64,000 nt of DNA from Plasmodium coatneyi (taxonomy: Eukaryota; Apicomplexa; Aconoidasida; Haemosporida; Plasmodiidae), in the NCBI RefSeq assembly GCF_001680005.1, contig NC_033567.1, positions 992,001 to 1,056,000 of the forward strand. The letters run 5' to 3'. Positions 45,265-56,601 of this stretch are shown here, piece after piece (the first letter of the stretch is position 1; the number at the start of each line of letters is the position of its first letter). A program made the position numbers and the translations under genes. The notes under the pieces were generated by a model. That model did not search any database, had not been told where the DNA came from, and saw only the letters and a list, made by a program, of their open reading frames with translations.

Positions 45265-46062
45265 TTGGCGGTTCTGGTGAAAATGCCAATGGAAATGTCC
45301 TCCCCCATATGGGGAACCACGGTGAAGAATTGTAACCTTTACAGAAAGCACGCCCATTAGTCACACCAGACGGGGCATTTTCGCCTTCCAGTCACCTGCA
45401 CATGCCTCCTCTTTGAGCTCGCCCAATTATTCTCCCATATTTGTTTCAAAATTGTCTTCTATTTGCACTTTCTCATTACGTTTTTTTCGTCGATTCACAC
45501 CTCGCATTTCTTATTTATCACTTTTTTTTTAGATACCATAACTTTGACATGACGTTACGGGGGGGTGGAGAAGCATACGACAACTGGGCACGCTTCACAG
45601 GACATTATGTGTACGTTGCGTTCGTGCAACTGAGTTGATCTCTTACCCCGCCATATGTTATTTGCACTCATTTGTGAACATGCGCAGAGGTACATACGTC
45701 CATAACTGCTTATGTCATTATGAATGTGCAAAGTTAGAAAGTTTGATTTCCCTTGTTCTTGCCCCCCAAATGGCATATATTAAAAAACGGCAACAAAAAA
45801 AAGAAGAAAAAAAAAACACAGACGTATGAAATATGCGCAGTTTGAATATGATATTTTTGAACATTCTTCGAAAAATTAACCCCCTCCCTTTTGATAATTT
45901 TATGATATTATAAAATTTTATCATAAAGTGTTTGTTTAATGTTTGCCTATTTAAAGGAAAATGAGCCAAATAAAAAGTTGTCTTTTTCGCTTTTTTTTTT
46001 TTTTTTTTTTTTTGTTCTTCCATGTATTGGACTTAATTCGTTACTGATATGAACAGGTTAGC

Positions 46063-46100
<38 letters not shown>

Positions 46101-47010
46101 CCAGCTAGCCAAAAAATTCCATTTGACCTTTGCAAGTATCACATCACACGCACAGATCAGTGACTTTTATTTTCATTTTTAATGTCTTTCTTTTTTTCTT
46201 TTTTTGTTTCAAAATTGTACAAAAATGTGGCACAAAATGGGATAAAAAAAAAATGTCTATTAAAAAAGTTTCAAAGTTTTGAAAAAAAGGAGAAACAACT
46301 TTCTTTTTTTTTTTGTTAATGCATGCAATGTTGTAAGCTCTCTTTTGTGGCATGGAGATTAACAGTGCACATGTTTATTTTGTTTGCGCGTCGAATGGTG
46401 TGGAGAATTAACCTCGTTGTCATTTTGAAAAAAGCGCATTTGCATACTATCACGTTCCTGTTCCATCTTACGCGTAGATGTTAAAATAAGGCGCCACTTC
46501 CTGTCTCACTGGCTCATGCAGTACACCTGCGTCCGACAAAAATAAAAGGAGAAAAGGAAATGAATGAGGAACCCCAATACAAGTAGCTGCATTATATACG
46601 ATCAACAGTGCACCAACCTGTGTTACACTGTATTCATCATATTTAGTACCATTGCACAAAGATGTGTGCTTTTATTCGCATGTCCTATGCATGATGTGTT
46701 CGTTTGTTTGTGCTTATTTCCCGTACTACTCTGTAGAATAACTTATTCTGCTTTCATAGGGGCATTTTGCAAAATAACCTTTACACGAGATCACCCCTTT
46801 ACTTTTTAACTTGTTTTTATGTCTTTTTATTGACACCACTTAGACGTTGACAGTACATCCATTTGTATTTTCAGCACGTAAGTCATCACAACTGTATGTG
46901 CTGTCCCTTTTTCTTCCTGCACGAATGAGCTTAAAAGAGGCGACAATCGCTTCTACGACGTAGTACACGCGAAGTGCACACGAACCAGTTACACGGGATT
47001 GAAGGGCCAG
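45265..47010. other. Intergenic region with very long T tracts
   Basis: It holds the 3' flank of G3PAT and the promoter of the next gene. Long T runs at about 45991-46012 and 46064-46100, the latter over 30 bases. A possible terminal exon of an unassigned gene on the minus strand is at 46468-46530 (see findings). Otherwise nothing supported. Confidence 0.5.
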
Positions 47011-50000
47011 ATGGACGGAAAAGGAACCAAGTCCCTCGGCGAAAAAGCAAAGAAGTTTAACACCAAGGGAACCAATCAAAATGCAGATGCGCATTTTAAT
47101 ATATCAAACGGGGGCCAAAATGACGAAATGTTTAAAGTATTCCCACTTGGAGAAGGTACACCTCAAGGAGAATTCGAAAAGGGTAGGGATCAAGCTAGCT
47201 CATCGATGCAAAATGACCATTTTGTGGACAAACTGCAACAACCCGAATGGGATGCAATGTACACACGCAGCAAAACGGAAAATAACTACAACCAAAAAAA
47301 TGTCTTACGCAATGAAGAGTCAGAAGTGCTCACGAAGAAAAAGTCGCTTCCTCTTTCGTTTAGTCACAAATCAAATTACGTAAACAAGGCAGAAAATGGG
47401 AAGATCAATAAGGCCAGTTCTATGCGTATAAGCAAGGGGGGAAGTGAAAGTATGGATAAATTTTTGTCTTTTAGGGACTCAAAAAAGGGGAAAAATGGGA
47501 CCGAAAGTCACGTAGGTGCGTTCACAGCGAAAGGTTGGCCAAGTGCGGGAGACGAACCAAGCTTGCATAATGACACAGACGAGTTCGATCAACTAAACGG
47601 GAAGAGCAATCAGAATGAGCAAGACGATGAAAGCGAGCAGGCCGCACAAAATGTTCAAAACGCACAACCTGATCTTGCGGTAAAAAAAGAAGAAAGCGCA
47701 ACAAATAATCGTATGACAGAAAAAAAAAATTGCACACAGGAGAGGCAACTACATGGGCACGACTTAAAAAAGAAAAAAAAAAAAAGTAAACAAGTCCAGA
47801 ATGAAGTAAGCAAATTCTTCACTGGAAAGGAGTTACACACAAAAAACACGGAAGGGGAAAAAGCGGAAGAAGCAGGAAAACAAGAACAGAAAGAACAAAA
47901 AGAACAGAGCGCCATAAAAAAATTAATTCCAACAAAAATAAATGATGAATTGAGTGTGCTGGAATTCAGGAAGGAGAAAAATCGCGAAATTAAAACAAAA
48001 TTTGAAAAAATCTCCCTAAACTCACAAGGGAAAAAGCATACATTTGGAAAGCTAAACAATAATCAGAAATATTCGGATGGCTTACAGGAGTCTTCTGAGG
48101 AACAAATCATGATTCAAAAAATTTTCATACAACAAAGTGACACAGACGACATAGTTCAGAAGAAGGTGAATTCCATTGAGAACATTTTGGAGGAAACCGA
48201 AAAGAGGAATATGAATAATTCACTTAAAAGAGCTAATAGCTTCAAAACGGGGAAAGAGAAAGAAATTGGAAATGCCAGCACGGGCCAAAGTATCGCCGTG
48301 TTTCATGACCACATGGAGGAGCAAAAGGATGAGGAGTCTACCCCCATTTCGCGTGCACCACTTGGAGATGAAGTCCAAAAAGTGGTGAAAAAAAAAATTA
48401 ACAAAATGGAAAGTTATCATATTCAATCGAATGAACATTGCCATGTCAACAATGTAGAAATGATGAACGAATCGGGAAGGACGTCCTCCGGCTCGTCAGA
48501 CGAATTAGTAGACATCAAAATATACGACGACTCCGAAATAGAGGAGGCGAAAGAAAGCGAATTAGACAAATTCTGGCTTAACAGAGAAGTATCATCCCTT
48601 TTGAATAAATCGAAACCGCATTCTGCTAAATATTCAGACGAGTTCAATTCGCGCACGCCCAGATCTAGCGGTGGAAAATACATCAATGGGTGGGGCATCC
48701 CAACAAGCGAAGAATATTCACAAGGAGAAACAACGAATCGGAAAATAATTTCGCCCAAAATGAAAAGATACGAAAGTGATATCATCCCCACGGTAAAAAT
48801 GAAGGCAAAAAATTTTGAGAAGCGAAACACAGCCGATAATATAGAAATGAATGACAGGTACATTATCTTGGAAGAGCATGACGGAGGGATATCTAGGACA
48901 CCCAATCGAAGACACAGGGAAGATGCTCCGATTGAAAAGTACACTCATAGTAGAGACCGCACTACGAACGGTGCGGAAAAGGAAGAAAACATGAACGACA
49001 TGGCCAGCAAGGTAGATGCCATAAAGAAGAAGTTAGCCCTCATTAATGACACCGACGTCGACCTCATCAACTTTGAAAATTTCGACATGTACCAAATCGA
49101 TTTTGATAAATTGGGGCTAAAGGTGGACAACTTAGAAAAAGAGGAAAAGTATATTTTGATGCTCTACATGTCGGAAAAAAAATTGGAGTACCTCCGGGGC
49201 GAAAGAGAGGCACACAAGATGGTCCATGTCAGTTCGGAAGCATTTCCATTAAATTATAGAAAAATGGTGGACGTGGAGGGGGTCACATTAAGGGATGATG
49301 AGAAGTCAATACCAATGAGGAAGTCACCTAGTGGCATTAGTAGCGATGTAAGTGGCAGCAGTGATTGTGGATTTTTTCAGTTGGGGTTCCTGGTCGAGCT
49401 GTACCAGAGGTTGTCGAAGCAGCAGAGCATGACGTCGAAGGGGGAGGATAAGAACCAACCCAGCCAACCCACTGCCAACAATGAGAAATTCCTTCTAAAA
49501 AAAGTGCTAACAAATTTTATATACCTATTTATGCAAGATGAGTGTCTAGACAGACTGGTAAAAAACTATGAAAATATGAAGCAAGCCAGGGGGAAGGAAG
49601 ACGCGGAACGGGAAAATTCGAAATGTTTACACTACATCTGTAGTAGCCTGTTACAGGGCATTCCTAGCTGCCATTCGTATGAGGGGGGAGACCCCATGGG
49701 GGCAGATTCTTCCGAGGTGTTTTACAAAATAGTAGAAGAAATAGGAATCAAGTTCCTATGCAACGATAAAGTAATGGGGAAAATAAAACAAGTACAAATT
49801 ATTAATAACATGTTAAGGGAGGAAGTTAGAACCTATTCCATCAAAGTTGCATGCATGGATAAATTTTTCGACATAGAACCAAACTTCATTGAAGAAGCTG
49901 AGAAAGTCGTACTTGGAGAAAACATCGGGTTCTTTCAAATGCACACATTAAAAATAAATTATACATACAACTATCATACCCATGAGAGGAATACAAAATT

Positions 50001-51249
50001 GCTCCATCAAAATAGCAACCCTGTTTGGAATTTTTTTTATGGCTATTTTAACGACATTTACAATTGGTATAGTGAGAAGAATGGAAGGGATTTTTCTCCC
50101 CAGGGTGAGGTAGAAAATGCAGAAATTAATAAAGACATGGTTTCTTCGAAAAGGGTCTCCAGGAATTTTATCAAAACTAAGGATCAGTCTAGCGGGGTAG
50201 AGGAAGGTCCTCTCAGGAAGGATCACAAAGGGATGAATGCTGATCAGGTGCCACCACATCCATTAGACGGCAAGAGTGATAAGGAAAAGAATCGAATTCA
50301 TCCGGGGAGTACTTCCTCCCACACAGTGGAAACCAAACAAAGCGAGGAACAGGAGGATCTAAGCGAAAACAAGACAGATGCAAAAATGGAATCATTTAAC
50401 ATTATGGAAAAGAAGAAACATCTAGCCAATATAAACTCTATGGAAAGGACAATATTGAGTAATTCCACCAGGATTGAAGAATGTCCACTAGAAAGTAACA
50501 CGTCAAGTGTAGATAATTTAATTTCTTCGGATTATAACAACCTAGGAAATAGTAGGGGCTATGGTGATTTGACACCCTTCGAGGGAGATCTCCTCCCGGA
50601 TGTTGAGAAAAGTCCACAACCCGATGGAGGCTGCTTGGAGGATGAATGTGGGAGCCATTTGACTGATAAAATAGGTATTGATCCCTCAGGTGACATCCTT
50701 AGCGGCCGAAGGAGCAGCATTAATCGAATAGAGACCAAGACGGAACCAATTCCAAATGAGCAAAAAAAGAAGAAGAAAGATGAAATACAGGAATCGCACC
50801 TAGTTTCGTTTAAATACAAAGGATCCATACCAAAGGGGGAAATAAACCAAATGAACAATATAAGTAGAGCTAAGAACAAAAATACAATAGGGTGCTACCT
50901 CTCTGCACCAAGCGATGAAAAATTGATTGCTGTTCAAATAAAGAATGACAAAATTGAAAATGTGCCTGACGCGCATTTTCTAGTGGAACGGTGTAATAAG
51001 TACAACAAAGAATATAACGACTCCTTTGTCCATATATTAAATTCGAGAACAAAAAGTTACCTCGCTGTAGATCTTCAAAGCGGGAAGTTCCTCTTTACGA
51101 GGAAATACGATGACGTGTTCTTTACAGATGAGAGCAATGTGGAACACAGGGTATGCACCTACTTCCAGCTGCAGTCCATATCTGACTTGATGAAAAGCGT
51201 GATCATCGAAGACCTGGTGCAGAGTTTGGCCGACGTGGTTCTGCGCTAG
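47011..51249 (+). CDS. Large conserved-position Plasmodium protein of unknown function
   Basis: Single exon, 1412 residues from ATG 47011 (an in-frame TTG lies four codons upstream). The N-terminal half is charged, Lys/Glu/Ser-rich and probably disordered, without signal peptide or membrane span. A more globular region covers about residues 785-1025 (FFQLGFLVELYQRLSKQ, NFIYLFMQDECLDRLVKNY, EIGIKFLCNDKVMGKIKQV, NYTYNYHTHERNTKLLHQN). After a second low-complexity stretch, a C-terminal globular segment covers about 1270-1412 (FVHILNSRTKSYLAVDL, YFQLQSISDLMKSVIIEDL). I recognise no family. It is the last core gene before the KIR island. Confidence 0.88.
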   Translation: MDGKGTKSLGEKAKKFNTKGTNQNADAHFNISNGGQNDEMFKVFPLGEGTPQGEFEKGRDQASSSMQNDHFVDKLQQPEWDAMYTRSKTENNYNQKNVLRNEESEVLTKKKSLPLSFSHKSNYVNKAENGKINKASSMRISKGGSESMDKFLSFRDSKKGKNGTESHVGAFTAKGWPSAGDEPSLHNDTDEFDQLNGKSNQNEQDDESEQAAQNVQNAQPDLAVKKEESATNNRMTEKKNCTQERQLHGHDLKKKKKKSKQVQNEVSKFFTGKELHTKNTEGEKAEEAGKQEQKEQKEQSAIKKLIPTKINDELSVLEFRKEKNREIKTKFEKISLNSQGKKHTFGKLNNNQKYSDGLQESSEEQIMIQKIFIQQSDTDDIVQKKVNSIENILEETEKRNMNNSLKRANSFKTGKEKEIGNASTGQSIAVFHDHMEEQKDEESTPISRAPLGDEVQKVVKKKINKMESYHIQSNEHCHVNNVEMMNESGRTSSGSSDELVDIKIYDDSEIEEAKESELDKFWLNREVSSLLNKSKPHSAKYSDEFNSRTPRSSGGKYINGWGIPTSEEYSQGETTNRKIISPKMKRYESDIIPTVKMKAKNFEKRNTADNIEMNDRYIILEEHDGGISRTPNRRHREDAPIEKYTHSRDRTTNGAEKEENMNDMASKVDAIKKKLALINDTDVDLINFENFDMYQIDFDKLGLKVDNLEKEEKYILMLYMSEKKLEYLRGEREAHKMVHVSSEAFPLNYRKMVDVEGVTLRDDEKSIPMRKSPSGISSDVSGSSDCGFFQLGFLVELYQRLSKQQSMTSKGEDKNQPSQPTANNEKFLLKKVLTNFIYLFMQDECLDRLVKNYENMKQARGKEDAERENSKCLHYICSSLLQGIPSCHSYEGGDPMGADSSEVFYKIVEEIGIKFLCNDKVMGKIKQVQIINNMLREEVRTYSIKVACMDKFFDIEPNFIEEAEKVVLGENIGFFQMHTLKINYTYNYHTHERNTKLLHQNSNPVWNFFYGYFNDIYNWYSEKNGRDFSPQGEVENAEINKDMVSSKRVSRNFIKTKDQSSGVEEGPLRKDHKGMNADQVPPHPLDGKSDKEKNRIHPGSTSSHTVETKQSEEQEDLSENKTDAKMESFNIMEKKKHLANINSMERTILSNSTRIEECPLESNTSSVDNLISSDYNNLGNSRGYGDLTPFEGDLLPDVEKSPQPDGGCLEDECGSHLTDKIGIDPSGDILSGRRSSINRIETKTEPIPNEQKKKKKDEIQESHLVSFKYKGSIPKGEINQMNNISRAKNKNTIGCYLSAPSDEKLIAVQIKNDKIENVPDAHFLVERCNKYNKEYNDSFVHILNSRTKSYLAVDLQSGKFLFTRKYDDVFFTDESNVEHRVCTYFQLQSISDLMKSVIIEDLVQSLADVVLR

Positions 51250-52026
51250 GGGGGGGGAATGTTATGGGGGGGGTAGAAGCGGTTGCTGCGCGTTAACTGG
51301 CGCTATCGCACCTGTATGTATACCTATGCATGTGCGAACGTACCCCCGTCAGTTCTTGTTTTCACCCTTTTTCCCTCATGGGGTGCAACACGTTTGTAGT
51401 GACCATTTTTTTTTTCCCACAACTCCTGCGTTTTTCTTATCTCCCGTTGCGATAGTGGGTTTAATTAACTGTTTTATTGCGTCCACTATGCGTGCATATT
51501 TATTCATTTATTTATTCTTTCTTTCGACGCATATTATCCTTGTCCAAGATGCATCCGTCTGAACATTCCATAAATGACTTTTTTCTTTTTTCTTCTTTTT
51601 TTTTTTTTTTCTATTATACGGCGTGTATTCTAAATTACCATCTCATCCTTTTATCCTATCTTCTTCCTTCTTCCCAACTTTCCACCTTGTATATGAAGCG
51701 AATTAATATACTTTACGCATATACTTCATACATATACTTTACATATAAGGAACACATGCGTCACACATGAATAACATATAAATAGCACATATACATATGT
51801 ATAATGAGAATATATCATAAATTACATTTTATAGAAAAATGAAGAAAAAATGTTCAAATAAAGTAGGAGTGTCATATATGTTATTACAGAATAATCATAG
51901 TAGGATGTGAAGAATATTTATGTATGAATTCAAGAGTAATAGAAGAATTGAGGTCAAACGTTAAGATAAGTGTAATGTGGCAGAAAACAAACATGAAATA
52001 TAGGGAGTCCACAGAAATTTGGGAAA
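51250..52026. promoter_or_regulatory. Left junction of the KIR island; KIR1 upstream region
   Basis: The first ~500 bases look like ordinary core intergenic DNA (T tract near 51596-51610). From about 51760 the sequence turns strongly AT-rich with tacata-type runs, as between the KIR genes, so the island boundary probably lies near 51,250-51,770. No gene seen. Confidence 0.5.
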
Positions 52027-53651
52027 ATGGCGGTAAGTGCTAAACAAAGTGGAAGCTATTGTAAATGTAGTACAATATATATTTAATATGTTAAATCTAT
52101 ATATATATATATACATATGGGGTGGCACATACATATATATTATTTACTATATTAATAGATGAGTTGCAGTGCAAGTAATACAGCCAATAGCATGTACTAT
52201 GAACCATTCAATAGAATAATAGGGGAAAATAGTTGTGAAGATGATGAGTGCATGCAGAAAGAGCAAGAGTTGGAGGAGATACTAAGTGAATACGACAATG
52301 GAGAAACTATAGCGGGGAAAATTGCACAGGGTTGGTGTGTTATAAACGGAAAATGCGGAAGGACGAAACCAAGAGCGTTCGATGGTATTACTTTTTATTA
52401 TTGGTTAGGGAATGAAGTGTCCAATGCACTCGAAGGTGAAAAGGACCACGAATTCCCGAGTATTATAAGTAATGTATGTAATGCAGTGCAGAGCACTGTT
52501 AAGAAGGAGATAACCAGTAACATCTTCAGGGAAGATAAATACCCTTCTACATGCCCTAAAGTAAGTAAAGAACAATTCCAGAATTTGAAGGAATTATACG
52601 ATTATACTCTTAATAGTAAGAATAGGAGCAATAAACCAGTGAATGGGAATACATGCAAACCGGAATGTGCAGAGTACATAAAAGGAGTTATAGGGACCTA
52701 TAATAAAATAAAGGCGGAGTGTGGGGGTCGAGGAAGGGGAGGTGTATTAGAATGTTATAAGGAATTTAGTGTAATGCTCCAGCCAAGTAGGACAGGTATG
52801 CAAATTGCGAAACCAGAACAATTAACTTGTGCTGTAGTACCAGCACCTGTCAAAGTTCCTGAAGCACCAAAAGAGGTTGTTCCTGAGAAAAAAGTTCCAG
52901 TGGCTCTTCCAAAAAAACCAGAAGTACCACCTGTCAAAGCTCCTGAAGTACCAAAAAAACCAGAAGTACCACCAGTGGGAGGTCCTGTGTTGCTGCAGGG
53001 GCCAGAAGCGGGTGTTTCATCACAACAGGAAAGTTCAAGGATCCCACAGAATGCAACAAGTGGGGAGGATGCAGCAACAGGTCCACCACTGTCCACTATT
53101 ATCCCCTCCGCTATTGGAATAGGAACCCTTCCAATAATCGGTTTCCTCTTGTATAAGGTAATAATTATGAGTGTGCACTGTTGAATATGCACAATGTAAC
53201 TAAGAAGCATTTATTTTTATAAACAACAAATATGGAATAAACTATATGTTATACATGACATACACATTCCTTTCCTTCCTTCTTTTCTTCCCCTCTTCCT
53301 ACTTGTACTTTCCCCTTACAGTATACTTCCTTATTCCGTGGGATAGGTAACAGCTCTTCTAACAGAAGAAGAAGAGAAACAACAATAGAACGAAACATGA
53401 ATATGGAACCTGATGATTCTACAGAATATTCAACAGCAGATTACACAGACGATATGACAGAAAATTCAACAGCGGGGGACTCAACATTCGATTCAACAGA
53501 CGATTCAACAGAATATTCTTCGGAGGATGAGTCAACAGAAGGTTCCGTCTCATATACTACTATACCATCTGCCAGAAGAAGAACAAATAATAATAGAGGG
53601 GCAAGAAATAATAAGGTAGGTCATCGAAATATAAGTTATCAAAACATGTGA
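52027..53651 (+). CDS. KIR variant antigen 1, three exons, proline-rich stalk
   Basis: Exons: 52027-52032 (ATGGCG, donor gtaagt), 52159-53157 (acceptor ttaatag, donor gtaata), 53322-53651 (acceptor ccccttacag). The product is 444 residues. Cys-containing helical ectodomain with the KIR/PIR motifs FYYWLGNEV and FQNLKELYDYTL, plus CKPECAEY and GWCVINGKC. A Pro-rich stalk (KPEVPPVKAPEVPKKPEVPP) follows, then one membrane span at about 314-335 (IIPSAIGIGTLPIIGFLLYK). The Ser/Thr/Asp-rich cytoplasmic tail ends NISYQNM. No N-terminal signal sequence. KIR proteins are P. knowlesi-group members of the PIR superfamily placed at the infected-red-cell surface; they are thought to take part in host interaction. 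Exon layout (tiny first exon, intron after the membrane span) is typical. Confidence 0.9.
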
Positions 53652-55424
53652 TGTCTACCCCTTCCCTTCCCAGAAGTGCAGAATAATATGGAATATCCCC
53701 CTTTCCCCCTTAATTATGAATAATGTGTAAGTGTCCCCCTTCCCCCCCAGGGGAATATAGTAATGTGTGCATATATTTCATATATAAAGAAAGGGCGAAT
53801 ATCGCCGTTGCACACATAAACTGTATACATATTACAATAAATGAGCAACACTGTCCTCTCCCCACACATATACATACATAGGAACCATTTCCTACTTCAC
53901 ATATATACGTACATGAATCATTCCTAATACATGTAAATCATTTTACTTATTTATGTTTAGTGTGCCTGCTCCACAGCCCTCCCCTTTATTTATGACGACG
54001 GCATAGGTGATGCTACTATACTCCCCTGTACCTACTAACAAATTAACTTTCCTCCTTTACCGTTCTATTAAAATAAGGAGGAAAATAAAAACAAGTTATA
54101 GGTTAGAGCGTTAACCCTAACCCGCTGCGATGCTGTTGTAAAATAAGAATGAACAAGGGGGTTGAAGGGGGAGTTATTAATACCGAATACATATAGAACA
54201 GGAAAGAATCAAGAAAAAAAGGGGCGGGAATACCAATGTATAAGGGGGCACATATATCCATATATATTCCTCTTTATATACATAAAGAGAACCGGACACA
54301 GGAACAGTTTTCATTATAAATTTAGAATCACACAATCCACATAATTTCTCCAACAGATGTATATTTAGTGTAGAACATTATTCAGCACATACATATAGAA
54401 TGAAAGTGAAGCACTCTGTATAATACAAAATATTTGTACTGTGCAGATAGCTCTTAATTAGAATTCTAAGTGTAAAATATATTTCTATAGTCCGAATAAT
54501 ATAATCTAGAATTTTAGATTAAGATATAAAAGACGAAAGGAAAACGAAGAACTATTAATACAGAATAAATATATAACAAATAGGTATAAGAAAAAAGAAG
54601 AAGTGATATATAGGAACACATATACCCATATATATTCCTTCTCCATATATAAAGAGTACCGAATACCAAAGCACAGCGCAACGGAAGGAACAAATTTTTA
54701 AATAATAGGAATTCTGAATGAATTACATATTCCACATTCGACGTTACACATGTTGCACATATATTGCCCTCCCCCCTTTTAGCATATTTCTTCCTTTTAT
54801 GCATATATATATAGTAAGGAATATTAATATTTACATAGGAGTAAAGGAAAAAGTAAAGTACTCAATACATGTGGAATTGGGTGTAATATGTGCCTACATG
54901 AAGGAAAAAAAAAATTTTCGAAGTGACAAAAATTTGAACGGAAGGTATAGAGTATATTTCCATAGTGGAAATAACACATTTTAAAATTTTCACTTTAGGA
55001 AAGGCAAAAATTATTATTTAAAGAAGGAGGAAAAAATAAGGAATAGTAAGGAAGTAGTGAGAAAAAATAAAAGAACTCATGCACAAGCAATAATATGGTG
55101 CATGACAAACATAAGAATTTGAATTTCTTCCTTCTTCTTTTCCTTGCACATTACGATTCAAGCAAATTGGTTCCTACATTCCTGGCTCCAATTATAAGCA
55201 CGATGATTTTTATGCATATGTGTATTATCGCTACTGTAGGAATTTAGGAAAAGTATACTAATAGAAGAACTGAAAGTTCCATGTGTACCCATTCATAATG
55301 TCATCATTGTGAACTACGTATAATTTCCACTATTTCAATATTGGGAACTTATAAATATGTATATGGGAAGCACCATGTTTAGGAATAAATATATTATACG
55401 CAAAGGAAGATATACACATGAACC
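53652..55424. other. KIR1-KIR2 intergenic region with internal duplicates
   Basis: AT-rich. Two related segments, about 54180-54300 and 54555-54680, share catatatccatatatattcc-like text followed by 'atataaagagtaccg', so they are diverged copies. A stretch at about 54980-55103 resembles 56985-57105 upstream of KIR3. It also contains taaccctaaccc at 54112-54123. No coding exon seen. Confidence 0.6.
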
Positions 55425-56601
55425 ATGGCAAAGGTAATACGATTTTTCTTCCTTCCTTTGGAAGAAGTGTACTAACGTGTACATAATATTCTATGTGCAA
55501 TATTATGGATGTACAAGAGTATATGAGCTTTATAAATTCTGTTTATAGAAGAATCCTTTGGATGAACTACCTTCCAGGGAAATATATAGAAAATTAATTG
55601 GGAATAAAGAGCAACATGGGGACGCAGCCTGCGACCCAGAAGTAAAGAATGTATTGAAGCAGTATGTTAAGAATACAGATCTTGAAAATAAAATTATGGG
55701 AGCACTGTGCTCCGTATGTAAAACAGAAAGTGGCACAAAGACAAAAAAAGATTACTGTAATGCCCTTTATTATTGGGTAGGTGAAGAATTATGGAAAATA
55801 TTATCCAAGGAATATGGGAATGAGGAACAGGGGAAACAGAGATTTTTCAAAGCAATAGGTGAATATCAAGATAAAGTAAATAAGGATAACGGGAAACACG
55901 GGTGCAGTCTAGCTGAACCTAGTGATGACCCTGATATTTTTAAGAAACTGAAGGAATTATTCGATTATACAGTGGACAGTGAATTTATATGTAAAGCAAT
56001 GAACGGTGAGGGAACACCGTGTCATGAGGAATGTCAGGCATATATGCAGAAAGTAAAGGACGCCTACACCACTGTGCACGCGAAGTGCAAAGGGGATACA
56101 GATGAAAGTTGGTGTGTGGATTTTAGGGAGTGGTACCGGGAATATCTGAAGACGGAGACATTAGAGTTAAAATGCCCTCCCAAAACTAAACCAAACCCCA
56201 ATCCAAATCAAGCTGGTAGTAGTGGTTCTTTTTCCGATGCCGATTTAAAGGATGATGTTTCTGGTGGAGAAGGAAAAGGAGGGAGTGACGGTGGTGGTAG
56301 TCACAGAAAAGAAGGTGAAAAAACTGATGTTGGTGGTGGTGCCGTTGCACCTGCTGCTGTATCTGGTGCACTAGCTACTATAGGATTACCAACATTGGTA
56401 TATATTTTTTACAAGTATAAACCTTTCTTCTTGAGAAAGCATAACCACTCTGGTGTAAGAAGGAATAAAAGATCAACTTTCAGACATGAATTGAACACCT
56501 TATCAGAAGACGACGACTATTCTACAGAAGTAAATTCCACGATAAATTCTACACTTGAATCATCAGAATATTCTGTTCCATATACTGTTCCGTCCAGATG
56601 A
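55425..56601 (+). CDS. KIR variant antigen 2, two exons (cytoplasmic-tail intron absent)
   Basis: Exons: 55425-55433 (ATGGCAAAG, donor gtaata) and 55549-56601 (acceptor gtttatag). The product is 353 residues. The ectodomain has CNALYYWVGEELWKIL, IFKKLKELFDYTVDSE and the paired Cys block CHEECQAY / AKCKGDTDESWCVDF. A Gly/Ser linker (GKGGSDGGGSHRKEGE) and a membrane span (AAVSGALATIGLPTLVYIFY) follow. The reading then runs straight from FYK into YKPFFLRKHNHSG and a basic/acidic tail, with no intron where KIR1 and KIR3 have one. The tail lacks the NISYQ ending of the other two. Single-exon continuity is seen directly; precise intron loss is inferred. Confidence 0.9.
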
